Below, piece by piece: positions 41,902 to 54,599 of a stretch of 64,000 nucleotides of DNA (position 1 is its first letter; each line of letters starts with the position of its first letter). The DNA comes from Gordionus sp. m RMFG-2023 (taxonomy: Eukaryota; Nematomorpha; Gordioida; Chordodea; Parachordodidae). The notes under the pieces were generated by a model. That model had not been told where the DNA came from. It saw only the letters and a program-made list of their open reading frames with translations, and ran no database searches. The translations under genes and the position numbers were made by a program. Where the stretch lies: positions 3,474,846-3,538,845 of the forward strand of contig NC_088779.1 in assembly GCF_954871325.1 (NCBI RefSeq), in the 5' to 3' direction.

Positions 41902-42215
41902 TCAATGTGGTGAAGGGTGCTTTAAGTTACAAATAAAAACAAGTCTGGTTTCTTTAACAAAATTTACACCAAGAGATGTTTTATCTTCAAGAGATTTCGA
42001 AATTGACAAAGAATATTGATAAATTTTAAAGTTGTTATGACAAAATACAATATTTATCAAAGAGGGTTCACCGCAATTAACCAAATATAATATATTATTT
42101 ACACTTTTTTTAATCACAATATGGTAAAGAGGTAGTGTATTTGAAGGCGTTTTTTTAGGCATGAAAAGCTGCAGTGGCATTTTAAGGGGAATTTTTGGAA
42201 TAAGACCTGCCCCGT
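41902..42215 (-). CDS. companion exon beside GPCR copy B, unrecognised
   Basis: After a strong acceptor (TTTCGTTTCTTTTTAG) the minus strand stays open for 103 codons, reading GAGLIPKIPLKMPLQLFMPK, then NTLPLYHIVIKKSVNNILYL, and ending near CNLKHPSPH with a stop. The same block in arm A is recognisable but closed and lacks the acceptor AG. It lies downstream of, and on the same strand as, GPCR copy B. It could be an exon of a second gene in the duplicated block or a relic. No domain is recognised. Confidence 0.35.
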
Positions 42216-42670
42216 CTAAAAAGAAACGAAATAAATAAAAATTAATGCTTCGTTTAGTTTAAATTTAACGATCAGCGAAACTATTCGGCAGTTTTTTATT
42301 GTGCGTTTTCATAATGAGCCACCCATTAATTTTAAGTTGGTTTGGAACGGGGTAGGTTGTGACCACTATTTGTATCAAATCTTAATAAGTTCCATATACC
42401 ATTAAACTAATTCTAAATATAATTCCGCTACAGGTTTGTGAAAACTCTTAATTGTGACTTTAAAAAAATCTTATACAAATTACAACAAAATCATAAACCA
42501 ATTGAATTAATTGTAAAAAAAAAATATAAATGCGTTCAAGTGAAACTAGCTGATATTTTATTTCTAATATACATTTGTATAACATCAACATTTTAAATAC
42601 ATTATATATATATATATATATAATATATATATATATAAACACAGATTGTATTAGAAAACATATTTATAGT

Positions 42671-42943
42671 AAGGTGTCGTTAAAACGACTAAATTTAGTT
42701 CGTTAAAAACCGAATCGAATTATTGGTCAAAAATTTTTTCTCCAACTCCGAGCGAATCAAATTAATAGATCCATTATCCGTAGAATTTTATTGGACAATT
42801 TAGTCGACTAAAACGACATTTTTAGTCAGAGCTAAGTTTACAAGTCTGCTAAGTTCTATTTGTCGCTCCAAATTGAGATGGATGTTTTGACCAGAACATT
42901 CTTTGGCCACTGTCGACTAAATTTAGTTTCTCTATCAACACTA
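42671..42943. mobile_element. short copy of the GTGTTGATAGAG element in arm B
   Basis: 273 bp with ends AAGGTGTCGTTAAAACGACT and TCTATCAACACTA, containing two TTAGTCGACTAAAACGAC-like motifs. It corresponds to both ends of the 2.2-kb element at 6840-9048, without the middle. It was present before the block duplicated. Confidence 0.6.
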
Positions 42944-43225
42944 ATTAGGTATATATTATTAGAATAATATTACAATTAAAAATTATGATATTTAAAATTG
43001 TGAATACAAAACAAAAAAGTATAAACAATTATTTTAAATATATGTATTATTGTAAATTATCAAATAGGTGAGTTAATAAAAAGACATAAAATGAAAAATC
43101 TACAGCTAATAAAAAAAAATCTCATATTATCGCTTCAATAAGTAATTACGATGTCCTAGATTTTTAGAGATGCCAATGAAAGTTAGCGTTATTTTTAGTA
43201 AATAATCTCAAACCATAAATGTCAA

Positions 43226-44836
43226 TTATTCGTTTGGTAGATAGGATGTCGAACGAATTTTTGTTATGCACCTCCTATAACATTTATTAATTTGAAACAT
43301 TAGATAGCTTCTAATAGTCGAATTGAAAATAATATTGACGTAGACGTTTATTGAGTGATTGCTGAGCTTTAAAAAATAAACGACAGCCTGAACCTTGGTT
43401 ATAGTGATCGAAGCCCCTTCTACCCACGATCCATTTGTTACGAAGACAAAAATCACGTATGGCAGGTTTAATAACAAAAATTCTACCGCAACAGCTAGAG
43501 CGAGAATGTATTTGTCCACGTGAGATTTCGAGGATCTGGTGCGCTTACGATTTTGAGCCTGCAAACGCGACCTGGTAGGAGGAGTTGCTAGTGTGTTATG
43601 AGTAATATTATTTTGGTTTAGTCTAATAATGGAGTAATTGATCCCATCTTTAATGGCTAAATGATTGGGATTATTATTTTGACTGGATATCGTGAAGCAA
43701 CTTACGGGATTGGAGATATTGGATTCAACGTGGAATTGGAAATTAATGGTTCTTTCGAGTTTTTTCATCTTCACGAAAACCAATATTTGGGACAGAGTGA
43801 TCAACAGAGTCGGAATCAAGTAGACTAGAACGCTAAAATATTTGTCGTAGTGAATTGAGAAGGAAAAAAAAAAATTGGTCATTATATAACTGTACGAAAA
43901 TTTGATAGGAATTTTGGGGAGTTTAGTATCGCAAGAAACCTGTCGCTCGTATAATACTACCATGGTAGCATTATTTTGTCCAGAATTTATGGCTCTGATA
44001 CCCTTCTTTAAATTCACGTAAAATAGGTAGGGCATCGAGTTGAGCATCGAAAAGAGGAAAATCGAGGCCATCAATATCATCGCACTTTTTCGCGTCTTCT
44101 TTAGCACGCAACGATCGCCAAAAAATTGACGAACGTAATTCAGGTATGCATTGTTTTTTATGCTAAATTTCCGGTCGGGGTGGCCTACCCTGTTCGGTCT
44201 GGTCCGAGTTATCAGATTAGCGAATCGGTAGGGGAAATATATCGCCACGAACCGATTCATGGACAGAATCGCGGTATTCCAGTTTAAGTTGGTGACGCAT
44301 ACCTCTTGCAGGAAGTACGTCACCTTGGTTATCAGGATCATGAACCTCTTGTTCGAGATCCCGAAATCGCTACTGGAATAATAGAGGAATGGGAAAAAAA
44401 ACATGGTCACACACGCTATAACATCCCACAATAGGATCGTGTAAATGATAACGTAAAAATGAGCCGTGGAGTCGTTCATAATTTTATTCGATGGTTTGAG
44501 GAGGGCGACATTTTTACTGATGTTGGTTTGAATCTTGCTCGAATTCTTAGACATGGTATTACTCTTGTCGAAGTCGCGGAGATTCGTATTTACGTTATCG
44601 CCGATTTCGGTTTTATTCTCGTGCTGCAAAATATTCTGACCATTCTTAGTTTTCGAGTAGATGACAAAGTAAAGAACATTACCTAGGATGCCCAAGATGA
44701 GAAATGGCCCCAAGATGTACACGTACATTATTTTTTCCAGCCAAATGATTTTCTTCTCCGCAAATTTATTTACGGTGATATTAGCGAAACATAGAGATAA
44801 AAGATTGGAAATGTTAGTAGTCTTCATTGATTGCAT
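43226..44836 (-). CDS. class A (rhodopsin-like) GPCR, peptide/FMRFamide-receptor-like, copy B
   Basis: An intronless 536-residue receptor, oriented opposite to copy A. It has the same architecture: TM1 with GILGNVLYF, a long first intracellular loop, TM2 with LLWDVIA, TM3 ending SMNRFVAIYFPYRF, P in TM5 (YLIPTLLITL) and TM6 (LLNLPYVIF), and TM7 with NHSINVYVN. The ATG at 44836 gives MQSMKTTNIS, with glycosylation sequons at NIS and NIT in the N-terminus. Differences from copy A are concentrated in the N-terminus, first loop and third loop (NFQFHVESNISNPVSCF here), while transmembrane segments are almost unchanged. That pattern is what purifying selection would leave. The ligand is unknown. 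Confidence 0.93.
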   Translation of the reverse strand: MQSMKTTNISNLLSLCFANITVNKFAEKKIIWLEKIMYVYILGPFLILGILGNVLYFVIYSKTKNGQNILQHENKTEIGDNVNTNLRDFDKSNTMSKNSSKIQTNISKNVALLKPSNKIMNDSTAHFYVIIYTILLWDVIACVTMFFFPFLYYSSSDFGISNKRFMILITKVTYFLQEVCVTNLNWNTAILSMNRFVAIYFPYRFANLITRTRPNRVGHPDRKFSIKNNAYLNYVRQFFGDRCVLKKTRKSAMILMASIFLFSMLNSMPYLFYVNLKKGIRAINSGQNNATMVVLYERQVSCDTKLPKIPIKFSYSYIMTNFFFSFSIHYDKYFSVLVYLIPTLLITLSQILVFVKMKKLERTINFQFHVESNISNPVSCFTISSQNNNPNHLAIKDGINYSIIRLNQNNITHNTLATPPTRSRLQAQNRKRTRSSKSHVDKYILALAVAVEFLLLNLPYVIFVFVTNGSWVEGASITITKVQAVVYFLKLSNHSINVYVNIIFNSTIRSYLMFQINKCYRRCITKIRSTSYLPNE

Positions 44837-45425
44837 CTTTTCGCTTTTTTTTATTATAACCGGATTAAAGATGATAATATTTTTTTTTTAAATTTTATAT
44901 AAATATAAATCAAAATTTTTTATTTTCGTTACAAAGGGGCCTATATTGCTAAATTATTTTTAAATAAAAAAAAATTTTGCATAAGGAAAAAATTAATTGA
45001 TAAAGGAAATTAACTAAATATTATTAGATTTTTAAAGGAAATAAGATTTAAAAAAATCTAAATAGCGTAAACGACCATATACGTCATTAAACCTAAAATA
45101 TATATATATATTATTAAAATTATCTACTTAGCCCTGCCACCCATGTTATATTGATTAGAATTTAGAAGTTAGCCTTAGACCTAACACGGTAAATAAATAA
45201 TCCAAATTATAGCAAACATTTCTTCATTGTTGATTCCAGCATTTCTGCCAGCTATGTATAATTTAGTTGCGTAGTAGGCTTATACTATAAAACAAATTTA
45301 CTCATGCCTGGTGCTTTACTTTTTAAAGGCCCGACCCGCCAACTTTAACCTTCCCCCCCGTCATAACCCGAAAAAAAAATACAGATTAATATTTAAAAAA
45401 AATATTATAAACTAAATTATTTCTA

Positions 45426-46183
45426 TAATTTTTACATCATATAGTAGGCTTTGACCTTTTCCAGACAGTACTATTTCTCAACGTAGGTAGGCGTGATTGT
45501 TTTCAGTAATTTATAATGTCCAATCAAATGACAATAGTTTGTCGAATTATATCATTTTGTATAATATGATTATTTTTTTATTTTTTTAAAAAAACTAAGT
45601 TCTTAGGAAGTTATTTATGTATAACAATAAAAAAAAATAAAAGTTTTATACGAAATACATAAGCTCGTATAAAAATCATTTGTCAAGCCAGTTAAAAATC
45701 TCAGGCCTTCTAAAAAAATATTCAGTGGTTCTTAGGTTATAGTCTAAATCGCTATTTGTTAGATTATAAAAATTTAAAAAATATATAACATTTGACAACA
45801 CATTATATTTATATTTTTTTTTGTATAAATTACCGAGTCAGTTCCTCTGATCTCCGATTCATATTAGTTTATTTATGACAATGGGGGTCGGAAAAAATGC
45901 TTCTTATAAAAATATTTATCGTTATAATTAATACAATTTAAATTAAAATTATATTCTATTTTTTTTAAATTTTGTAACTATAACTTTACACAAAACGTAA
46001 TATTTAAATTTGTTTGAAATAAATAATTAATTATTTTTTTTAAAATATAGTTTTCGGAATAATAGCTCATATAAATTATCTGAGCCTTGAACGAAATTAA
46101 ATGAAAAATCGTAATATTCTATCACTGATAATTATATCAGTCCTGCAGAGGTACACCATTTGCGGGGCTCGATCTTCCACTAC
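45426..46183. other. AT-rich DNA with no recognisable gene
   Basis: Low-complexity sequence beyond arm B. Confidence 0.5.
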
Positions 46184-46386
46184 AGTGTACGTTAAACCAT
46201 TCCATGTCTAACTCAATATTTTTATCCAAAAAATAATTAACACGAGCTTGAAGACTTTGGTTTTAGATGAAGGTTTGGATATCTATTAGTCAAATATTGA
46301 AGTTACGGGCAATATTTTTATGGTTAAATTTGATTTATCGGTTTTTTAAAAAAATCGGCTCAAATCGAGCTGTTTAACAACACTAG
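46184..46386. mobile_element. diverged TAGTGTTGTTAA-family MITE
   Basis: The left end CAGTGTACGTTAAACCATTC and right end CGAGCTGTTTAACAACACTA are degraded inverted repeats. The interior AATATTTTTATGGTTAAAT matches the family. Confidence 0.6.
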
Positions 46387-46571
46387 CCTCCCCCGATCCC
46401 GGATTTTTTAAAAAAAAAATAATTCAGCCTGTCTGACCTGGGTTTTATATTTTTTTTTTAGACCCGAAACTCACCCAGATTTTTTTAGATGATATCTTCC
46501 AAAAATGGAGATGTTAAAATCGAGGCGTATCTATTTTTTTATGCTTAACTTTGGCAATTGCGCATTACAAC

Positions 46572-46798
46572 TAGTGTTGTTAAACGCCTCGTTGTGAGCC
46601 GATTTTTAAAAAACGGCTAACTCATTATTTCATCCAGATAAATATTACGCAAGCCCGAAGAATTTGTTCATAGAGGGAACAAAGGGTCTAGACATATATT
46701 CTCCAAATCTCGGGGATTAGACAATATTTTTCCTGGCTTAAAATATTGATTTAGTCGTTTTTAAAGATGGTTCAAAACGAGCCGTTTTAACAACACTA
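46572..46798. mobile_element. TAGTGTTGTTAA-family MITE
   Basis: Ends are TAGTGTTGTTAAACGCCTCG and CGAGCCGTTTTAACAACACTA with the GAGCCGATTTTTAAAAAACG interior. The flanks ATTACAAC / ATTACATA suggest an 8-bp hAT-type duplication with two changes. It is only 185 bp from the previous copy. Confidence 0.8.
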
Positions 46799-46799
46799 A

Positions 46800-47384
46800 T
46801 TACATACTTGCATCTCATTTATAGCGCTATTTTACCTAGTTGATTTTGTTCATTTTCATTCGTCTTTCTTTTACGTTTATAATTTAATAATCTCCAACAA
46901 ACAAAAATAAATATTTCTTCCCCAAATATATTATATTTTTACAACAGCAACAAAAAATCTTTACAAACTTATTCTGGTAAAAAAAATTTTTTTTTTTTTA
47001 CAAATTTACATAAAATGGAGTATATTTCTAAAAATATATTTAAGAGAAATTACATAAAAAAAAATTATATTATATAATTTACTGGTTATTTTTTTTTTAT
47101 GTTTAATTTTAATATAGTTTTATATATGTTAATTTCAAATTATATTTTTTTTAAAAAATAATGTAAAAATTCAATATTTTTTTAAAAAAATAAGTTATTA
47201 ACCCTAAGTTTTAAAAGATGGCTTTAATGAAAACTCTAGGTGTCTAATGAAAATTCTTTTCTCGTATAAATAAATAATAATAACGTTAAAAAAAAACTAA
47301 CTCTTATAAAATCCTTTGATGTATGCTTTTATACGAGCTGCTTTAAAAATATGTTCCTATATTATGTTTCCTTTTTTTTTTATA
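46800..47384. other. AT-rich DNA with no recognisable gene
   Basis: Low-complexity sequence, nothing bounded. Confidence 0.5.
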
Positions 47385-47388
47385 TCAG

Positions 47389-47540
47389 CGTAGATAGAAC
47401 CATTTATATAGTCGGGGTTAAACCCATATCCAGGCCTATTTTGTCTGATGATACTAGGTTCGAATGAAGTTATTGACCAATACGATTTAGTGAAATTTAT
47501 TATAGAAAGGCAGGAAGAAAATACTTAAAATCGCCGACTA
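47389..47540 (+). CDS. candidate exon, unrecognised
   Basis: A very good acceptor (a TTTTTTTTTATATCAG tract) precedes VDRTIYIVGVKPISRPILSD, which then reads DTRFE and a stop, or ends at a weak AG|GTTCGA donor. In another frame the stretch carries on as MILGSNEVIDQYDLVKFIIE, then RQEENT and a stop. The two overlapping open readings suggest either a small exon or a frameshifted relic. No family is recognised. Confidence 0.28.
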
Positions 47541-48976
47541 TTGTAAGAATATTTTATATTCGTTTTATTGTAAATTAACATGTTTTTAACTAACAATTTA
47601 TTTTAATATATGAACATGGATTATTATTTTATTATAATGATTATTATATAGCGAAAATTTTTATATGTTACATTCATTTAACACCATTTTTATTAACTTA
47701 ACTTACTAGTTTCATTTAACTTAACTTGATAGTTTCATTTAACTTAACTTAATAGTTTCATTTAATTATTTAATAGTTTTGCTTATATGTATAAAGGATA
47801 AAATTATTATAGTTTTTTTTAGTTATATTGTAGTTAAACATTTTAAAATATATTTATTTAATAAAAGTTTTAAATCTTTTTGTTTAATCTTGCTTTACTC
47901 CCTGCTTACTATTACAGATAGTCTCATTTTTTTAAATTAATTGACAAGTTTATAAAGAAAATTAGGATTATTAATATTCAAAATCTATTAGCAGATATAA
48001 AATAAAGCGAAAATCAATATGCTAGATAAGCCAAAAATTTACTATTCTTAACCTTATCAGGATAATAAAAATGGTGCAAATAACAAGATTATATTATAGA
48101 AATAAATTACAAGAATATTAAATTTAAATTGTCCCAATAGCATAGCATTTTCATTATTCTGGAAAATATTACTGGAGCAAAAAACCATTTAAATTTGGTG
48201 ATAAATTGAAAAAATCTTTATACATATTTTGTATTATCGAAATGTAATATAAAACTGTAAATAAAAATTTTAATAATTCGAATATCATTGTCGGGTAAGA
48301 TTAAATACTTTAAATATTTGTTATTGATTTTACCTTACAGAACATGATGTAGGGTATAATTGAATTGTATTTATATATTGTTTTGAATAAAGGTTCCAAA
48401 ACTTTAAAATTATTTCGGATTACTCTAACTCCGTTACCATAAATTTGATATCTACTATTCTTAATTCAGCATTGCTTCCTGGAACATAAGGTATTGTAAA
48501 ATTAGAAAAGGATATACTGACAATGCGCCATTGATTTCTCCTGATTATTTAATAAAATTAGAAATAGTATTAGAACTACTTATTAAAATCAGATCTGACT
48601 AATGATAAATTTAAACAGATATGTCATATATGTTAGGTCATGCTCTATTAGCTATGCTTTCAATATTGACATTGTATACCTTAGAAAAATACTTTTAAAC
48701 CTATGTTATATTTATGTTGAATTTACGTTAAGGGTAATTTCTGCTTAATGTGGCTAATATATTATATAATTTCCTGAAGCCTAGAGGGTTGATATTCTAA
48801 ACTGCTGGAATACATATCAGATTATTGAAATCTAAAGTGCCAAATAAATAATTTAATAATAATTTGTTATGCTTCGTTTTTTTTAATTTTAAAAATCTTA
48901 TCTTTCCGGGATTATATTTAGATATGGATAAAATCATGTACCTTAGAGTCATTTTAAAATTAAATATGGCAATATG

Positions 48977-49206
48977 TAGTGTTGTTAATTTGCTTGGTCG
49001 TAAAATTTACCACCCAATTATTTTGTGCTCAGGCCTCCTCTGAGCACGAGCCCGAAGTCTAGACCAGGAGTTCAGACCATGGGTCTGGACCTAGGGTCTT
49101 AACCCCTGGTCTGTTCTCGGGATTCGTGCTCAGAGCTGGTTTTATCGATTTTTGAAACCAAATCCCTGGTCTGGGTTTTACACAACCAACCAAAATAAAC
49201 AACACT
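48977..49206. mobile_element. hAT-type MITE with GCTCAGAGC-type interior
   Basis: Ends TAGTGTTGTTAATTTGCTTG and AAATAAACAACACTA, flanked by GCAATATG / GAAATATG (7 of 8 identical). The interior is different from the other TAGTGTTGTTAA elements. It contains GGTCTGGACCTAGGGTC-like palindromes and GTGCTCAGAGC. The related locus at about 63350 lacks it. Confidence 0.8.
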
Positions 49207-49724
49207 AGAAATATGTGAAGTGATATACGCGATTCTATTACAGTTGAATAGTTTAACTAGGGTAATTTTGTTAACTTTCTCGCTAACGAAAATTAATAAT
49301 ATATTTTTTAAAATATTCCTCATTTAGGAGGAACGGAAATATTCCGTAGAATAGGTGTATTATTTATACAATAGTTACTATTGTTTCAATAATATTATTT
49401 TTGGTAAGTCACCGCATTATCGATATAGTATCTATCGGAAGTAAAATATTATATAGATATAATTGGTCAATTGGCATTAAAAAAATTATAATTTTAATAG
49501 TTAATCAATTCCTTCTGCAATATATGGTATAAAATAATAATTAACTTTTTGATATAGTAAATCTATAACATGATTTATTATAATGTTAATAACCATTGTT
49601 ATTTTAAAATAAATTGTGATCATTTTAAGAAAACAGATTTGAATCATTTGCTTTTAAGCAAGAATCAATCCGCAAAAATAATTTTTAATAATGTTTTTAT
49701 AACTTAATCAATCGGAGTTTATTC

Positions 49725-49794
49725 TTTTTTATCGGGGAATTTTTTTCGATCTTGCATATTTTTTATCGGGGAATTTTTTTCGATCTTGCATATT
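49725..49794 (+). repeat. tandem duplication, two 35-bp units
   Basis: Two adjacent identical copies of a unit that contains TTTTTTATCGGGGAATTTT and TTCGATCTTGCATA. Confidence 0.9.
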
Positions 49795-49930
49795 AAAAAT
49801 ATTACCCATTAAAAACTTTACCAGTATTCTCATTAATCGGGAAGGTTATATAATCAGCACTAACTTATTTGTTTGGTTTAACAACTGGTGTAACGATTGC
49901 AAAGAAATAGATTTGGGAAATTTTTAAAAA

Positions 49931-51226
49931 AATGCATAATTAATTAAACTTGTAAATGATATTATTACCAAAATTTACTTTATTTGATCTGGGACCAAGA
50001 ATAAATACCTAATATGAACATATTAATCTTCGATATTTATATTTAATAAACTTGGGAATTTTTATTTATTATACATGTATTATATGATTAAATTTTTAAT
50101 TTATGTTTATTATTATTAGGGTTTTCATTTATTAATCTAAAGGTTTACATATATAAATCTTATACCAATAATGTGATCTTTTAATATTTTATATTGATAA
50201 ATTCTCTGTTTAGCATTTATGATATAATCAATCATAACACAATACGAATTTTATTGGAAATGATTACTTTATCAATAAAAAATTTAACCAACGGGGTTAA
50301 ATAATATTTTTTAAAACATGCACTTAAAAAAAAAATTCTTATTATTTTGAATAATTCTGTAAATTTATTAATATTTTCTATAAGATAAAATAAAACAGAA
50401 AGACAGTGTTACTATCATTAAATTTGATTTCTTATTTATAATATAATTAATAGATATAACTTATTTTTTTTGATCAGTTATGTTTTAACCTTTCCGATTT
50501 TAATTTTTTTGGAGTTTTTTAATTGCTAATCACATAATATACAAGCATTCATATCACTTCATAAAACTTACAAAATATACTTGTGTATATGAATTAACTA
50601 AGTTTTTGTAATGTATTGCCAATCCCGCCTATCTTCATAAAACACATCCAGTGTTTAAACTTAAAAGAGACTCATGTAAAATATATACTGTCCTATGGGG
50701 CTTTAGTTAGGTACAATGTCCCGACTTCATCTCCAATATAAATATTCTAACCCCTCAAAAAAATCAAGTCATTAAACCATATTACCTAAATCCTTCCCAT
50801 TGTGTTCATTAATCGGGCAGATTATCTAGTTAGCATTAAAGTGTAGTATGGTGGTAGATTTTTTTCTGTAACGGGTTTTCAAGCGTTTGTTATAAATATG
50901 GGCCCTGATTAAAATCTTCAAATGAAATTTTGTACAACGATATTGTTGAAATTAAAACAACCTCCCCATTATAACTCAAATTAAATATCCTGATCATTAT
51001 GATATTTATTTTTAAATGGGAGGGAAGCTATATTGAACTACCTACCTTTTAAATCAGGGATTTAATTTTTACTTTTTTAACAACACTTATTAAGAAAGTA
51101 AAATTAGATTCTTTTAAAGCATGAGAAAATCTGTTAAATTTTTCATTTAAAGTCTTAATTAAACCGATAAAAAAAAGTCTCGATAATGACATGACTTCAC
51201 TAAATTTTAACTATATATTCACGATG
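49931..51226. other. AT-rich DNA with no recognisable gene
   Basis: ATTAATCGGGCAGATTATCT near 50810 resembles ATTAATCGGGAAGGTTATAT near 49832, so part of the direct-repeat unit may be repeated again here. No gene is seen. Confidence 0.45.
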
Positions 51227-51437
51227 TAGTGTTGTTAAATGGCCTGTTTAAGCCGATTTTTAAAGAGAACCCGATTATGATTTTAGCTAGAATAATGTTA
51301 TGTAAGCCTGGAGATTCTGTTCATAGATGTGAGAAAGGTTTGGACCTCTGTTTGCCAAATCTCAAGGCTTCCAATATCTTATTTTGGTTATAATAGTAAT
51401 CGGGCCGTTTTTAAAAATAGACCCAAATAAACACTTA
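51227..51437. mobile_element. diverged TAGTGTTGTTAA-family MITE
   Basis: Left end TAGTGTTGTTAAATGGCCTG, right end GACCCAAATAAACACTTA. Interior GGTTTGGACCTCTGTTTGCC matches the family. No clear target duplication remains. Confidence 0.65.
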
Positions 51438-51439
51438 AT

Positions 51440-51620
51440 ATTTGGATGTATGTATTCGCGTTGATTAATTCGAGATTAAAGGTCTTACTATAAAGAATTC
51501 GCGATATAGTCTTAGGGGAGATAGGGTATTCACTAATGCAGAATTGCGAAAAAGTTTTCGATAAAATTAATTCGCTATTAGCGAAAATGTGTTTTTTGTG
51601 ATAAAGGTTTCGCATCTTGT
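51440..51620. repeat. GCGAA-rich spaced repeat, copy 1
   Basis: Motifs such as AATTCGCG, TTCGCTATTAGCGAAAA and GTTTCGC recur about every 20-30 bp. A similar pattern occurs at 57885-58175. Open frames across it are incidental. Confidence 0.5.
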
Positions 51621-51911
51621 TTTTACTGAAATATCTACATAAACCATTATTTTTATTTGAACAGATATTTGGTTCCGTATACCTGAATGTGGGAAGATTG
51701 TCGGGTAGAAGTAAAAGCCCAATGATAAAAGCTCAAAGTGTACAACATATAAAAATTGTTGTTAATGTAGTTGTTGTAAATCAATAATGGGACTATTTCA
51801 TGGGTGAATTATATTGTAAAAGATCAACACTTGGCATGTTAGGGTTCAGATAAGATATAATGTTATATCACAATAATTCTATGTTTAAACGATAAGTAAT
51901 GGTATACAGTA

Positions 51912-52030
51912 GTGTTGTTAAACGGCTCGATTTTAAAAAAGAGCAAACATAATATTTTAGCTTTTCTCAATCCTAGAGATTTTCCTCGTAGATGGCATCA
52001 AGTGTGAACATCGATTATGTAACAGTGTCA
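51912..52030. mobile_element. truncated TAGTGTTGTTAA-family MITE
   Basis: The left end TAGTGTTGTTAAACGGCTCG is intact, but no right end is found. Confidence 0.6.
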
Positions 52031-54595
52031 ATATAAAAAAAATATATTCAAAAAAAGTTTATTTTAGAGGGGTAAAATTGCTTCACTTTACCCTTTATTA
52101 ACAATTTTATTTATCTACTTATCATGTTTAATAATATTATTTATCTGTAAATATTTTTTTAATCAAAAAGTTTTTCCTTTATATTTCCATTATTTAACAT
52201 AATATTTGATAGTGTTTAACTTACTATTTATCAAAATATTTTTGAATTACGATTGGCATCTAACAAGCCTATGATTCAATTCAATCATACAATCATGCAA
52301 GATTACATATTTAGTTATCTTTCAACTTAATTTTCAACAATGATGTAAGAAACGCAATGAAATAAATAAACTACATTTTTATAAAAAAAATTAAAAATAT
52401 TGATTTTAATTTCCGAAGACGCAAGTAAAATTTTTTTATATATATAATCATTCAGATTACTACCCATTTATAAGGTTTTACAAGACTTAAAAATATAGAT
52501 TACGATATACTTACTTTTTTTTTGACCACTTTAGAATGATTCAAAGTTGGTTAATTAATACGTAACGAGACAATATACTATTTTACTTTTATTTTATTAA
52601 TCGTAGTTCCTACCTATCTTTTGAATGATAACAACACATAAAAAGTAGTGCTACACGAACATTTTTGTTTAATTAAGAAACATTATCATTTATTTAGATT
52701 TATAATAGATTATAAAAATAATAATTTCTGTTTTCAAGATTTACATATCGTATTTTTCGGATAAAGAAATCTTGGTATTTCTTATATTCTAAAGGTAAAC
52801 AACCTTTCTAAAATGTCTGTACCCTTGTTAATAGTTTCTATCTTCCTTCCAACTATATGAATGGGGGAAACTTGCCCCCTATCGTTTTTTAGTAGAAGTG
52901 TAATGATTAAAATTCTGAGTTGTGAGATAGTGAGAAAAGGTCGCCAAAATCAGGCCTAAAGCCCTTCAAAAACACTATATATGTTAAGGTTTCTAAAACA
53001 TCTACCTAATTTTTGAGTAATATATTAATAAATATATAAGGATTTCCTAATGCAGTAAAGGGTTCAATTTGTTTGATTTGGAATAATTATAACTAAGCGT
53101 GTCCAAGATTTTCCGCTTGTGGATTAGGGAAATGGTGGTGGGGGGGGATGTATAATACTTCTGCTGATTTCTTTTGTAGAGTTTTAGGATATATTACATA
53201 AGATTTGTTCTATAAAAATTCAATTTCGTACATTAGAAAGCTAACTAATTGCTATTTGATCTGGAACAAATTAAGCCGTTTTAGCGAAGAACTCATTATG
53301 GTGTGCTCAAATTTATATGCCCAGATTTAAAAGTCTTTTAAATTTAATATTATAAATTAACTTATTCAATATTTATGTAATAATAGATTTATAACGCTTT
53401 TGACCGCTGATGTTGAAAATTCAAACAGAGCTATGCTTGGTTAATATTAAGTTTTCATTGCAATAATAAAAATTATTTGTATATAAATATTTTTGAAATT
53501 TTGCGAATGATATTAGAAATGTCCAAAATTTGATTTTGATGGTTTATTTTTAATTCTTATTCTAAACTCCTCTTTTGTATTACGCTACTACTAAGTTATA
53601 AATAATTCACACTTATCCCCTAGCCCTAGGCTTTAAAAAATTAAATACACTGACTTTCAAAATGTTAATTTTGATTTTCAGAGTACTTATACCTTGGGAA
53701 TCTTGGAGAATGAGGCTTTCCAAATATAAAGGCCTAAGAAAACAATAAATGTACACACCCTAGATCTAAGCGAGTAATTTCATCTATGACAGAGGATCTA
53801 TTTAGAGATCTATAGATCTAAATTCCGGATCATTCATTTATTCCTCCCTTAGATGACCCCACATCTTATTTTAAATATTTAATTATTTATATAATGTTTA
53901 TGTTTATTCTTATAAAAGTTTGTAATAGAAATTATTTATAAAACGCTTGATAAAAAATATAGTTAAAATATAGAATAAGATATTATTGCGAGTGAGAATT
54001 GAGATATTAAAAATATTTTACAATTAGGAAATAAAGATAACATTATTCAAGCTTGTTGTAAGAGTATTAGATCAAGTTAAGTATATACATATTTGTGTAA
54101 AGAAAGAAATAAAGAAAGGATTTATATTTTAATCTTGATGATATATATAGCATATATTGTTAACAGATATTCTTAGAATAGATTGTTAATTGAGTGAATT
54201 CCAGATTGGATCAACTTGGAATTAAATTCCAACTTCATCATTTAGCATATGTTTACTAGTCTGTTAAGCGACTTTGATTTAGGTCAAAAATAGATACTAC
54301 AGATTATGGATCTTTTTTTTAGATTTTTACAGTATGATAATTCTTAACATTAATGGATCCACTTCTATGTCTAATTCTAATCTGCATTTATAAAAAATCA
54401 AAAAAATATTTATTTAATAAAATGAAACCATTTTCTACCTTATAAAATTATTTTTGGCATATCTTTGATTATAATTTATATTAGAAACATATTAAAATAA
54501 AATTAATTACGTTAGCAATTAAAATTTATTTTTACAGATTTTATTAGACCTTTTAACTATTTAGCGATTGGACTCTTCCCTATAATCAATTAATC
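52031..54595. other. gene-poor AT-rich DNA
   Basis: Over 2.5 kb with no supported exon. A G tract is at 53141-53148. Nothing bounded was found by eye. Confidence 0.5.
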
Positions 54596-54599
54596 TTAT

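Larger units (their letters stand above)
41680..45425. repeat. inverted duplication, arm B (partner 3990-10710)
   Basis: The reverse complement of this block follows arm A landmark by landmark, from TATTACACAAG-type AT-rich flank and TCGGGTTATGACGGGGGGG near 45355, through the GPCR, to AGTACTAAAAGGTGCT near 41690. It lacks the microsatellite, the MITE at 4168 and most of the element interior found in A. The coding region is much better conserved than the flanks. Confidence 0.85.
47900..49930 (+). repeat. diverged direct repeat, copy 1 (partner 62900-64000)
   Basis: Shared landmarks in the same order and orientation include AAAATCAATATGCTAG, GCTGGAATACATAT, GCCAAATAAATAATTTAA, AAAATTAAATATGGCAATA, the TTTAGGAGGAACGGAAAT and ATTCCGTAGAATAGGTGTAT blocks, TTTTTCGATCTTGCAT and AAAGAAATAGATTTGGGAAA. 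Non-coding, many indels. Copy 1 carries the MITE at 48977 that copy 2 lacks. Confidence 0.75.

Noticed and set aside
42172-42185. hAT MITE end (GCAGTGGCATTTT)
   Set aside because: Lies inside the companion exon, which is also present in arm A. No partner terminus or duplication.
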